This document shows positions 44,976 to 53,907 of a stretch of 64,000 bases of DNA, one piece after another; the first letter of the stretch is position 1, and every line of letters starts with the position of its first letter. The position numbers were made by a program, and so were the translations under genes. Location of the stretch: NCBI GenBank assembly GCA_026389335.1, contig JAPLIB010000151.1:1-64000 (forward strand), written 5' to 3'. The DNA is from Cyanobacteriota bacterium (GTDB lineage Bacteria; Cyanobacteriota; Cyanobacteriia; PCC-6307; Cyanobiaceae). The notes beneath the pieces were generated by a model. It saw only the letters and a program-made list of their open reading frames with translations, was not told the DNA's origin and did no database searches.

Positions 44976-45959
44976 TTAAGCCTCACCAGCCTTGTGGCCT
45001 GGCTGGATCGTGCTTGGTCCTGCGTGAACTTTGGCGATCAGATCCGACATCTGCAGTTGCTGACACAGCTCCCGGGCGCTGAGGCGGCTGCCGCCGGGCA
45101 CCAACCCGAGACTGGCGGCTAGAAGCCCGATCACGCCCGCGCCATCGCTACCGCCCTGCCTGAGCCCTTCAAGGCCCTCGGCGGCAGCGCGCTTGCTGAG
45201 GCGCTGGCCCTGGGGATCGCGCCAGAGCGGCACATGCCAATAGTGCGGTGGCCCAGCACCCAGCACCGCCATCAGGGCCACCTGGGCGCCTGTGGAAGCC
45301 CAGAGATCATCGCCCCGCACCACCGCCGTTATGCCCAGGCTGAGCTCATCCACCGCCGTGGCCAAGTGATAGGCCACCAGGCCATCGGCGCGGCGCAGCA
45401 CCACATCGCCCACCTCGGTGGCGCCCTCGAGACAGCCCGGCCCCGGGGAAACCTCCGGCCAGCGGATGGCCGCATCAGGCAGTCGCAGGCGCCAACTGGG
45501 CAGTCGGCCCTGCTCCGGGCCCCAACCCAGAATTTTCTGGCGGCAGAAGCCGGGATACACCGTCAGCGCCCCGTGGGGCGCTGAAATGTCGGCCAGCAGC
45601 CGGCGGCTGCAGGCACAGGGGTAGAGGCTGCCGCCGCGGCGCAACGACGACAGAACACTGGCGTAGAGACCCCGACGGCGGCTCTGCAGCAGCGGCGGGC
45701 CATCCCAATCCAGCCCGAGCCACTGCAGATCGGCCTGGATCCGGGCCTCTGCGCCCGGGCGGTTGCGGGGCTGATCAAGATCATCGAGTCGCAGCAGCCA
45801 TTCGCCCCCTTGAATCCGGGCATGGAGCCAGCTCAGCAGCGCCGTGCGCAGATTGCCCCGGTGCAGATCGCCGGTGGGGGAGGGGGCGAAGCGGCCGCGA
45901 TAGCCCTGCTGCCGCCGGGCCAGGCCCGCCTGAAACAACTCCTGCAGATGCTGGGGCAT
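44976..45959 (-). CDS. gluQ: glutamyl-Q tRNA(Asp) synthetase
   Basis: GYRGRFAPSPTGDLHRGNLRTALLSWLHARIQGGEWLLRLDDLDQPRNRPGAEARIQADLQWLGLDWDGPPLLQS...QRLSKRAAAEG. Start moved downstream of a terminator overlapping the long ORF. Confidence 0.92.
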   Translation of the reverse strand: MPQHLQELFQAGLARRQQGYRGRFAPSPTGDLHRGNLRTALLSWLHARIQGGEWLLRLDDLDQPRNRPGAEARIQADLQWLGLDWDGPPLLQSRRRGLYASVLSSLRRGGSLYPCACSRRLLADISAPHGALTVYPGFCRQKILGWGPEQGRLPSWRLRLPDAAIRWPEVSPGPGCLEGATEVGDVVLRRADGLVAYHLATAVDELSLGITAVVRGDDLWASTGAQVALMAVLGAGPPHYWHVPLWRDPQGQRLSKRAAAEGLEGLRQGGSDGAGVIGLLAASLGLVPGGSRLSARELCQQLQMSDLIAKVHAGPSTIQPGHKAGEA

Positions 45960-46016
45960 GCCGGCCTGAATCGCCCCACGCAGAGGCTGGGCGGCGCCCA
46001 CCAGTTGGGCCCCATG

Positions 46017-46042
46017 AAAAAAGCGGTCCCCTGCGGGACCGC
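46017..46042 (-). terminator. canonical Rho-independent terminator for the HU gene
   Basis: Plus strand AAAAAA-GCGGTCCC-CTGC-GGGACCGC; on minus, an 8-bp GC stem followed by T6, downstream of the HU stop at 46086. Confidence 0.88.
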
Positions 46043-46085
46043 CAGAGCGGGTGGGCTCGTTCATCGCCAAACCCAACATCAGGGT

Positions 46086-46361
46086 TCAGCCCTGCACCCG
46101 GTCCTTGAACAGTTTGCCGGCCGTGAAGGCGGGAACACGCTTGGCGGGAATGGCGATCTTTTCACCGGTCTTGGGATTGAGACCCTGACGCTCGGAGCGG
46201 TCACGGGGTTCGAAGGAGCCGAAGCCCAGGATCGAAACCTTCTTGCCCTCCACCACCGAGTCGATGATGGTTTCAATGGCGGCGTCGACCACGAGGGAGA
46301 CGTCGGTTTTGGTGAGCTCGGTGCGGGCGGCAACGAGGTTGACGAGATCAGCTTTGTTCAT
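46086..46361 (-). CDS. HU family DNA-binding protein
   Basis: MNKADLVNLVAARTELTKTDVSLVVDAAIETIIDSVVEGKKVSILGFGSFEPRDRSERQGLNPKTGEKIAIPAKRVPAFTAGKLFKDRVQG. Confidence 0.97.
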   Translation of the reverse strand: MNKADLVNLVAARTELTKTDVSLVVDAAIETIIDSVVEGKKVSILGFGSFEPRDRSERQGLNPKTGEKIAIPAKRVPAFTAGKLFKDRVQG

Positions 46362-46589
46362 TGGACGGAAGTGCCTCCGGTCGTGCGGGGGTATCGGGAG
46401 TGGTGTCGGGGATGCGGTGGCCGCTGGGCAGCGGTGCGGAGAAGTCCCCGACCGCCTGTTGGATTCAGCGCGCCAATCGTATGGAGGTTGCCACAGGGCT
46501 GCAACCGAGAAAACCGCTGATCGCAATGGTTCTGGCCTTCAGAGCCATCCGCGGGGGCCAAAACCACCCTCCGCAGCCCGGTGATCCGG

Positions 46590-47477
46590 TCAAGCGGACA
46601 AGCCCGGATCGGGCTGCTGGAGGGCCTGAACCAGATCCAGACGGGCCAGGACATCGGCTCCTGCAGACACGAGTTTCTCCCCCTGCAGCGCCCCCAGACC
46701 GGCACCACTGGCGATCCAGTCGGGGGAGCCTGAGGGCAGCCATTGGCGCAGCTTTTCGACACTGCGCAGCTGTCGGGGCCAGTGAAAACAGCTGCGCCGC
46801 CGCAGGGGAGCGAGCTGCCGGGGTGCCAGCGGCACCAGCAGCCGACCACAGAACAGCCCATCCACCAGCCCGCCGCCAGCGGCAACGCTGCTCCCCGTGC
46901 TGATGGCGTCAGCGGCGAGGCGCACGTGCACGACGCAGGCGCCTGGACTCGGTCCCGGTGTCCACAGCAGGCGGACCCCCTGGGACAGCGTCCAATCCAA
47001 GGCAAACGTGGTGAGCAAAGCCACACCGGGCAGCAGATAGGCCTCCTGTTCCTGAACCAGCACCGGCCAACCCAACGCCTCCTGCCAGCGCCGGCAGCGC
47101 CCATGGCCGTCGCGACCGGTGAGCACGATCCAGCCGGAGCGGTGATGGCAGCGCTCCTGCACCAGCGCCAGATTGGCCCGGGTGAACGCCGGCACGTCTA
47201 TCAGCAGATCGCCAGCCCCCACCTCACACAACCAGGCACTTCCCCCCTGGGTATCCCGGTTGGGCGCGAACAGCCACAGCCCCGCCTGCACGCGCTGGGG
47301 GGGGCGTCCCTCCTCAATGGCCGAGCCGGTCACGGCGATTCCCTCGAGATCCCCCCATTGAACCCAGCCGCCGGCGGCTGCCGTGCCCACGAGCTCGGGG
47401 TCGGGCCGCGGGCTTAGCCTGGGTGAAATCTCTCCCGTGCCTCGTGTCGCCGATCCGGATCGGACACCCCTGGCCAC
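46590..47477 (-). CDS. MBL-fold-like hypothetical protein (start uncertain; long ORF overlaps glgX 5' end)
   Basis: GDLLIDVPAFTRANLALVQERCHHRSGWIVLTGRDGHGRCRRWQEALGWPVLVQEQEAYLLPGV resembles a degenerate metallo-beta-lactamase-fold protein. Confidence 0.6.
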   Translation of the reverse strand: MARGVRSGSATRGTGEISPRLSPRPDPELVGTAAAGGWVQWGDLEGIAVTGSAIEEGRPPQRVQAGLWLFAPNRDTQGGSAWLCEVGAGDLLIDVPAFTRANLALVQERCHHRSGWIVLTGRDGHGRCRRWQEALGWPVLVQEQEAYLLPGVALLTTFALDWTLSQGVRLLWTPGPSPGACVVHVRLAADAISTGSSVAAGGGLVDGLFCGRLLVPLAPRQLAPLRRRSCFHWPRQLRSVEKLRQWLPSGSPDWIASGAGLGALQGEKLVSAGADVLARLDLVQALQQPDPGLSA

Positions 47478-49525
47478 TGGGGGCCTCGCCCACCGCCACC
47501 GGCGTCAACTTCTCTGTCGTCGCCCCCCTGGCCACCCGGCTGGACCTGCTGCTGTTCGCCCATGGCCAGGCCAGCGAACCGGAGCAGGTGATTGAGCTGG
47601 ATCTGCAGCACCGCTCCGGCGACCATTGGCATGTGGAGGTGGAAGGGGTCGGCATCGGCTGTTGCTACGGCTATCGGGCCTTCGGTCCGCTGCAGAGCGG
47701 CAGCCACGGCTTCAATCCGTCCAAAGTGCTGCTCGATCCCTGCGCCCGGGCCATCGCCGGCTGGGAGGTCTACCAGCGAGGCGCAGCGATCGGGGCCGTC
47801 CCCAACACCGCCAGCTGCCTCAAGGGGGTGGTGACCGAGCGGGATCGCTTCGATTTCGCCAGCGCCCCCAGGCCTCGCCATCGCTGGCAGAAAAGTGTCA
47901 TCTATGAACTGCATGTCGGCGGCTTCACCCATGGTCCGGACTGCGGTGTCAGTCCGGATCGTCAGGGCACCCTGCTCGGCCTGATCGAGATGCTGCCGGC
48001 TCTGCAGGAGCTGGGGATCACGGCGATCGAATTGCTGCCGGTGATGGCCTTTGATCCTCAGGATGCCCCCGCCGGTCGCTTGAACCACTGGGGCTACAGC
48101 CCCTTGAGCTGGATGGCGCCCCATCCGGGCTATCTGGTCAGCGACGACCCGTTGCAGGGCCGCCAGGAAGTGCGCCAGCTGGTGGCGGCTTGCCACCGCG
48201 CCGGGCTCGAGGTGTTGCTCGACGTGGTCTACAACCACACCACCGAAGGCAGCCAGGCTGGCCCCACACTCAGCTGGCGTGGCTTCGGCGACTCCCTCTA
48301 TTACCACCAGAACAGCCGCGGCGATTATCTGGATGTGAGTGGCTGCGGCAACAGCATCGCGGCCAACCGTCCCCTGGTGCGGCACCTGATTCTGGAATCG
48401 CTGCGCTGCTGGGCCGTGGAACTGGGCATCGACGGTTTCCGCTTCGATCTGGGCATCGCCCTAAGCCGCGGCGAAGAGCTGGCGCCCCTGGAGACGCCTC
48501 CGCTGTTCGAAGCGATGGAGGCCGACCCGGAGCTGAGCGACCTCAAGATGGTGAGCGAGCCCTGGGACTGCGGCGGCCTCTACCGCATGGCGGACTTCCC
48601 GGCCCGGCGGGTCGCCAGCTGGAACGGGCGCTTCCGCGATGACCTGCGCCGCTTCTGGAAGGGCGACGACCGCAGTGTCTGGCCCCTCGGCCAGCGGCTT
48701 TCGGGCAATCCCGATCTGTTCGGAGGCCAGGCGGCCCCGATGGGCCGCACGATCACCTTCCTCACCGCCCATGACGGCTTCACCCTGGCCGATCTGGTCA
48801 GCTACGACCGCAAGCACAACCTGGCCAATGGCGAAAACGACCGCGATGGCGACAACCACAACAACAGCTGGAACCACGGCGTTGAAGGGCCCACCACGGA
48901 TCCAGCGGTGAACGCCCTGCGCGAGCGCCAGATCCGCAATCTGCTGAGTTCGCTGCTGCTGGCCCCTGGGGTGCCGATGCTGCTGATGGGGGATGAGGTG
49001 AAACGCAGTCAGGGGGGCAACAACAACACCTGGTGCCAGAACAACCCCCTGGGCTGGATGCACTGGCAACCCGATGCCGAGGACCTGGCTTTGCGCCACT
49101 TCGTCCGCCGCCTGATCGCCCTGCGCCAGCAGCTGGCCAGCCTGATCAATCCGGAGCAGCCCCTACCCGACACCCCCCAACGCCGCAACCATGAACAGGG
49201 CCAGCTCTGGCGGGAATGGCATGGCGTGGAACGGCAGAAGCCGGACTGGGCCAGCTGGTCCCACTGCCTGGCCTGGAGCCTGCACGATGCCCAGCACGGC
49301 CCGCTGCTCTGGTGCGGCATGAACGCCTTCTACAAGGCTATGCATTTCGATCTGCCACCCACCGCCACCGGCTGGTCGCGACTGATCGACACGGCCCTGC
49401 CGGCCGGGGAAGATCTGCCGCAGACGCCTGAGCCCTGGCTGCCCTCGGGCGTGCCCCTGGAGAGCCGCAGCCTGATCCTGATGGTGGCGGCGCCCCTGGC
49501 CGGCACGATCAGCCTGCCGGACTGA
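47423..49525 (+). CDS. glgX: glycogen debranching enzyme / isoamylase (GlgX-like)
   Basis: GATATGVNFSVVAPLATRLDLLLF, VIYELHVGGFTHGPDCGV, VLLDVVYNHTTEGSQAGPTLSWRG, DGFRFDLGIALSRGE, MLLMGDEVKRSQGGNNNTWCQNN. Confidence 0.93.
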   Translation: MKSLPCLVSPIRIGHPWPLGASPTATGVNFSVVAPLATRLDLLLFAHGQASEPEQVIELDLQHRSGDHWHVEVEGVGIGCCYGYRAFGPLQSGSHGFNPSKVLLDPCARAIAGWEVYQRGAAIGAVPNTASCLKGVVTERDRFDFASAPRPRHRWQKSVIYELHVGGFTHGPDCGVSPDRQGTLLGLIEMLPALQELGITAIELLPVMAFDPQDAPAGRLNHWGYSPLSWMAPHPGYLVSDDPLQGRQEVRQLVAACHRAGLEVLLDVVYNHTTEGSQAGPTLSWRGFGDSLYYHQNSRGDYLDVSGCGNSIAANRPLVRHLILESLRCWAVELGIDGFRFDLGIALSRGEELAPLETPPLFEAMEADPELSDLKMVSEPWDCGGLYRMADFPARRVASWNGRFRDDLRRFWKGDDRSVWPLGQRLSGNPDLFGGQAAPMGRTITFLTAHDGFTLADLVSYDRKHNLANGENDRDGDNHNNSWNHGVEGPTTDPAVNALRERQIRNLLSSLLLAPGVPMLLMGDEVKRSQGGNNNTWCQNNPLGWMHWQPDAEDLALRHFVRRLIALRQQLASLINPEQPLPDTPQRRNHEQGQLWREWHGVERQKPDWASWSHCLAWSLHDAQHGPLLWCGMNAFYKAMHFDLPPTATGWSRLIDTALPAGEDLPQTPEPWLPSGVPLESRSLILMVAAPLAGTISLPD

Positions 49526-49779
49526 CAGAGGTTCGGACTCACAGCTGCCCAGACTCCCCGCGGCTCGGAATGACAGTCGGATACCTCCGCGAACGCTGCC
49601 GCGGAGCGCGGGCAGGGCACGCGCGGCAACGCCCTCAGCCCCCTTGAGGTTGAACTCCGCGGCAGGAGACTGCTGACACCCGGTGCCGAAGCCAAGGGAT
49701 CGGGCTGGGTGATCGCCAGAAAGTCCGTCTGCAAGCGCTTCATCGACAGCAGCCTCAGCGGCAGCAGACGCGCCTGAAG

Positions 49780-49789
49780 TTTTTTTTTT
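49780..49789. repeat. homopolymer T10 (A10 on minus strand immediately after an ATG)
   Basis: Read directly: ...gcctgaagTTTTTTTTTTcatcagc. Confidence 0.85.
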
Positions 49790-50086
49790 CATCAGCAAGC
49801 TCCTAGCGCCAGAACGGAGATCGCGGACGGAAGGGATGTTTCGGACAGAACCGTTGCGGCGGCAGCGAGCCAGTTGGCGGCGTGGAAATCATCGCGGCAT
49901 TGGCGGCATGAAGGCCTCGGTGCGGACGTTCTCCCCTGCTGCCGCACGGGGCGCGGCCTGCACCTCGGTCAGCGCCACCCATGCCCCCGGTCTGAACCAG
50001 ACGCCCCTCAGCCGCCACGGTGCTGGCTGAAGATCAGGCCTGGGGCCAGACTCCCTGGCTTCAGACCCCCCACACAGCACCGGCCG

Positions 50087-52783
50087 ATGGGCCTTTCCCG
50101 ATCCGAATCGGCTGGCCAGGCGGCTGGCGCTGAAGCGGCCTGGAACTCCCGCTGCGAGCGACTGGCCGCCGTCCTGGTGGCGGCCGGCCGGGTGGTGCCG
50201 GGGCTGCGCAGGGATGGGGCAGGCGGCCTGCGGGCCCAGTGGTGGCCACTGCCCGCCGCCGAAGATCGTCCCTGGCTGGAGGCCCTGCTCGCTGCCGACG
50301 ACCTGCCCAGCCAGCTGCACCTGAGCGAGGCCCTGGCAGAGGCGGTGGATCGCCGCGTCCGCCAGCGCCTGCAGCGCCCAACCGCGAAGGAGCCGAAACC
50401 GTCCCCATCCAGAAGACGCGAGACCCTGCCGGAGGCCTGGCTGAGAGCCCTGGGCGCCGTCGATGCCGCCTTAGCCAATAGAGCCGATGCCAGCACTCAA
50501 GCCGCCTTGCTGGCAAGCCTCAGCGCCTGGGTGCGCCAGGGGATGGCGGCCAGCGGTGAACTGCAGCTGTGCCTGCGTTGTCATGAACCGGCCGATGGTC
50601 GCCACCGCCGCTGGACCGTGGAGCTGTTGCTGCGGCCAGTCGCCGATCCCAGCCTGCTGATGCCCCTGGCCGCCTTCTGGGCCGGCGAGAGTCCCTTCCC
50701 CGCCCATGCCTTCGAGGCGGTTCTGGGGCAGCTGGGCCTGCTGGTGCGTCTGGCTCCCGAACTGGATCAGCTGTTGGCGCAGGATGCACCGGCGTCGCTG
50801 CAGCTGGATGAGCCGGCCCTGGTGAACCTGGTGACCAGGCGCGCCGCCCTGCTCAGCGATGCCGGCTTCGCCCTGTTGCTACCGAGCGGCCTGCGCCAGG
50901 GGCAACGGTTGGGCCTGCGGGCACGCACCCTGGATTCCGGCAGCAGCCAGCGGCACAGCAAGGCGGCTCCAGCCGGTGGGGGCGCCGGCCTGGATCTATC
51001 GGCCCTGTTCCGGTTCGAATGGCAGGCGGTGCTCGGCGATCGGCCCCTCAGCGCCGCCGAGCTGGCCAGCCTGCAGCGGGCCGCCAGCCTGAAGAGGCCC
51101 CTGGTGCGCCTGCGGGGCCAATGGACCCTGCTCGATGCCGCCACCGTCGCCGGCTTGCTGCGCCTGACCGGCGAGCAGGACGAGGCCAGCGGCGCCGAGC
51201 TGCTGCGCGGCGGCCTCGGCCTCGAGCGGCTGGGACTGCCGCCGGAGCTGGAACTGGCCGGGGTGGAGGACGGCGGCACGCTGGGAGCCCTGCTGGCGGG
51301 TGATCTGCACCAACGGGCCGCAGCCCTGCCCACCCCGGAGGCGTTCGTCGGCGAGCTGCGGCCCTACCAGCAGCGCGGACTGGGCTGGCTGGTGTCCCTG
51401 GGTCAGCTGGGGCTGGGAGCCTGCCTCGCCGACGACATGGGCCTGGGCAAGACCGCCCAGCTGATCGCCTGCCTGCTGGCCGATCCCCTGGCAGCCCCGA
51501 CACTGGTGGTGGCGCCTATGACCCTGCTGGGCAACTGGCGAAGGGAACTGGAACGCTTCGCGCCGGGACTGGTGGTGGCTCTGCATCACGGCCCGGAGCG
51601 ACCCCGCACCGCCTCTGCCCTCAAGCGGGCGCTGAAGGCGCTCGGCCCCGGAGGCGTGCTGCTCTGCAGCTACGGGGTGCTCAGCCGCGACATCGCCTGG
51701 CTCAGGGCCCAGCGCTGGGGTCGGCTGGTGTTCGACGAGGCCCAGCAGCTCAAGAACCCATACACCGCCATGAGCAAGGCCGCCGCCGTCCTCAGCGCTG
51801 AACGCCGCATTGCCCTCACCGGCACGCCAGTGGAGAACCGCCTCAATGAACTCTGGGCCCTGCTGCATCTGCTCAACCCTGGCCTGCTGGGCAGCCTGGG
51901 GCAGTTCCGCCAGCGCTTTGCCCTGCCGATCGAACGGGATCACGACGCCACGGTGGCCGAACAGCTGCGCGCTCTCACCACCCCTTTCCTGCTGCGGCGC
52001 CTCAAGAGCGATCGCTCGATCGTGCCAGACCTGCCAGAGAAGATTGAGCAGACCGAGCTCTGCCAGCTCAGCGAGGAACAGGCCACCCTCTACCAGGCGG
52101 TGGCCGACGAACTGCTGGACCAGGCCGAGGCCAGTGATGGCATCACGCGCCAGGGTTTGGTGCTGGCTGGCCTCACCCGCCTCAAGCAGGTGTGCAACCA
52201 CCCCGCCCATTACCTGGACGACGGCACCGACCTGACTGGACGCTCCGGCAAATTGACGCGCTGCGAAGACCTGCTCGACGCGATTCTGGAAGCCGGCGAA
52301 AAGGTGCTGATGTTCACCCAGTACACCGCCTGGGGCGAGCGACTGGCGGCCCACCTGACCCGCCGCTGCGGCAGCGAGCCCCTCTGGCTCCATGGCGGCC
52401 TGGCCCGAACCCAGCGGGACACCATGGTGGCCCGCTTCGCCGCCGACGATGGGCCGCCGATCTTTCTGCTGTCGCTCAAGGCTGGTGGCACGGGCCTGAA
52501 CCTCACGGCCGCCTCCCACGTGATCCACTACGACCGCTGGTGGAATCCAGCGGTGGAAGATCAGGCCACGGACCGAGCCCATCGCCTCGGCCAACGCCGC
52601 AGCGTGCATGTGCACAAGTTGGTCTGTGGCGGCACGGTGGAGGAGGGCATTGATGCCTTGATCACCGGCAAGCGGCAGCTGGCCGAACTCGTGGTGGCCA
52701 GCGGCGAGCAGGCCCTCAGCCGCCTGTCCACCGAAGAACTGCGAGAACTGATCCGCCTGCGGGGCCAGGGGGAGCGGCCGTGA
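50087..52783 (+). CDS. SNF2-family DEAD/DEAH helicase (start uncertain; ORF opens at 49874)
   Basis: LRPYQQRGLGWLVSLGQLGLGACLADDMGLGKTAQLIACLLA, FDEAQQLKNPYTAMSKAA, LTGTPVENRLNELWALLHLLNPG, SLKAGGTGLNLTAASHVIHYDRWWNPAVEDQATDRAHRLGQ. Confidence 0.95.
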   Translation: MGLSRSESAGQAAGAEAAWNSRCERLAAVLVAAGRVVPGLRRDGAGGLRAQWWPLPAAEDRPWLEALLAADDLPSQLHLSEALAEAVDRRVRQRLQRPTAKEPKPSPSRRRETLPEAWLRALGAVDAALANRADASTQAALLASLSAWVRQGMAASGELQLCLRCHEPADGRHRRWTVELLLRPVADPSLLMPLAAFWAGESPFPAHAFEAVLGQLGLLVRLAPELDQLLAQDAPASLQLDEPALVNLVTRRAALLSDAGFALLLPSGLRQGQRLGLRARTLDSGSSQRHSKAAPAGGGAGLDLSALFRFEWQAVLGDRPLSAAELASLQRAASLKRPLVRLRGQWTLLDAATVAGLLRLTGEQDEASGAELLRGGLGLERLGLPPELELAGVEDGGTLGALLAGDLHQRAAALPTPEAFVGELRPYQQRGLGWLVSLGQLGLGACLADDMGLGKTAQLIACLLADPLAAPTLVVAPMTLLGNWRRELERFAPGLVVALHHGPERPRTASALKRALKALGPGGVLLCSYGVLSRDIAWLRAQRWGRLVFDEAQQLKNPYTAMSKAAAVLSAERRIALTGTPVENRLNELWALLHLLNPGLLGSLGQFRQRFALPIERDHDATVAEQLRALTTPFLLRRLKSDRSIVPDLPEKIEQTELCQLSEEQATLYQAVADELLDQAEASDGITRQGLVLAGLTRLKQVCNHPAHYLDDGTDLTGRSGKLTRCEDLLDAILEAGEKVLMFTQYTAWGERLAAHLTRRCGSEPLWLHGGLARTQRDTMVARFAADDGPPIFLLSLKAGGTGLNLTAASHVIHYDRWWNPAVEDQATDRAHRLGQRRSVHVHKLVCGGTVEEGIDALITGKRQLAELVVASGEQALSRLSTEELRELIRLRGQGERP

Positions 52784-53556
52784 GCGAGGCAGCGCCCACA
52801 ACGACCCGGCACAAACGGGGCGAGCCGCTGGCCAGCCAGTGGTGGTCGCAGCGCTTAACCAGCGTGTTGGAAGGCTATGGACTGGGACCCCGAATGGAAC
52901 GGGGCCGCCGCTATGCCCGCGGCGGCCGGGTGCGGGTTCTGGAGGTGAAGACAGGCCGACTGGAAGCCCGGGTGCAGGGGTCGCGGGCCACGCCTTACCG
53001 GGTGAGCATCCGCAGCAAGGCCCCAACCAAGGACCAGTGGCGCCAACTTGAAGCAGTGTTTGCCACGCGGCTCGGCTGGGCGGCACGGCTGCTGGCCGGC
53101 GAGCTGCCCACCGACCTGGAGGAGGCCTGCGCCGAGGCGGGTGTGGACCTGTTTCCGCACCACTGGAGTGATCTGGAAGTGCGCTGCGGTTGCCCGGATG
53201 ATGCCGAGCCCTGCAAACACATCGCCGCCGTTCTCTACGTGTTCGCCCAGCAACTCGACGAAGATCCCTGGCTGCTGCTGGCCTGGCACGGCCGCAACCG
53301 CGACACGCTGCTGAAGGCGCTGCGCCAGCGCTCCACCAACCCCGTTACCAGCGCAAGCCCCGAGGAACTGCCGCCATGGTGGCCACCGGGATTGCGGGCC
53401 AGGCCTGACCCCCGTACCAAGCCACCCGATCCCCTGCCACCCGACCCACCGGAGCGGGCGCTGCAACGGCTCGGACCGCTGGAGCTGCCCGCTGCCGGTG
53501 TGGATCTGGAACCACGCCTGGTGGCCCTGTACCGGCAGCTGCTGGGGCTGGGGTGA
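52780..53556 (+). CDS. SWIM zinc-finger protein
   Basis: VRCGCPDDAEPCKHIAAVLYVFAQQLDEDPWLLLAWHGRNRDTLL; start overlaps the helicase stop. Confidence 0.9.
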   Translation: MSEAAPTTTRHKRGEPLASQWWSQRLTSVLEGYGLGPRMERGRRYARGGRVRVLEVKTGRLEARVQGSRATPYRVSIRSKAPTKDQWRQLEAVFATRLGWAARLLAGELPTDLEEACAEAGVDLFPHHWSDLEVRCGCPDDAEPCKHIAAVLYVFAQQLDEDPWLLLAWHGRNRDTLLKALRQRSTNPVTSASPEELPPWWPPGLRARPDPRTKPPDPLPPDPPERALQRLGPLELPAAGVDLEPRLVALYRQLLGLG

Positions 53557-53907
53557 TCCGCTGGCCAAGTCCAAAACGGTTGCATCAAGTGGAGACCCTG
53601 ATCCTGAAGATCGCCACACGAATGGAGGTAGGTTCGATCACGGATGGGCCAAACCATGAACATCATGCGTCCGGGGCACACATCCGCAAACGCCGTCCTG
53701 TGGCCCAGCCGCAGACCGGCACAGTTGCAAGCCGGCAACAGCAGCAACACAACCGTCAAACAGCGGGGCCGCTACAACCACGCCAGGCGATGTTGGCGAC
53801 CATCCAGAGGCTCCTGGCATGAATCACCGGGTTTGTGGACGGATGGTCCAGGGCGCCAGAACAATCACCTGGCGCCCCACCTCTCGCACACACCCGGCTG
53901 AGACCTT

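Noticed and set aside
50996-53086. 696-aa minus-strand ORF opposite the SNF2 helicase
   Set aside because: Antisense shadow; the plus strand has all helicase motifs.
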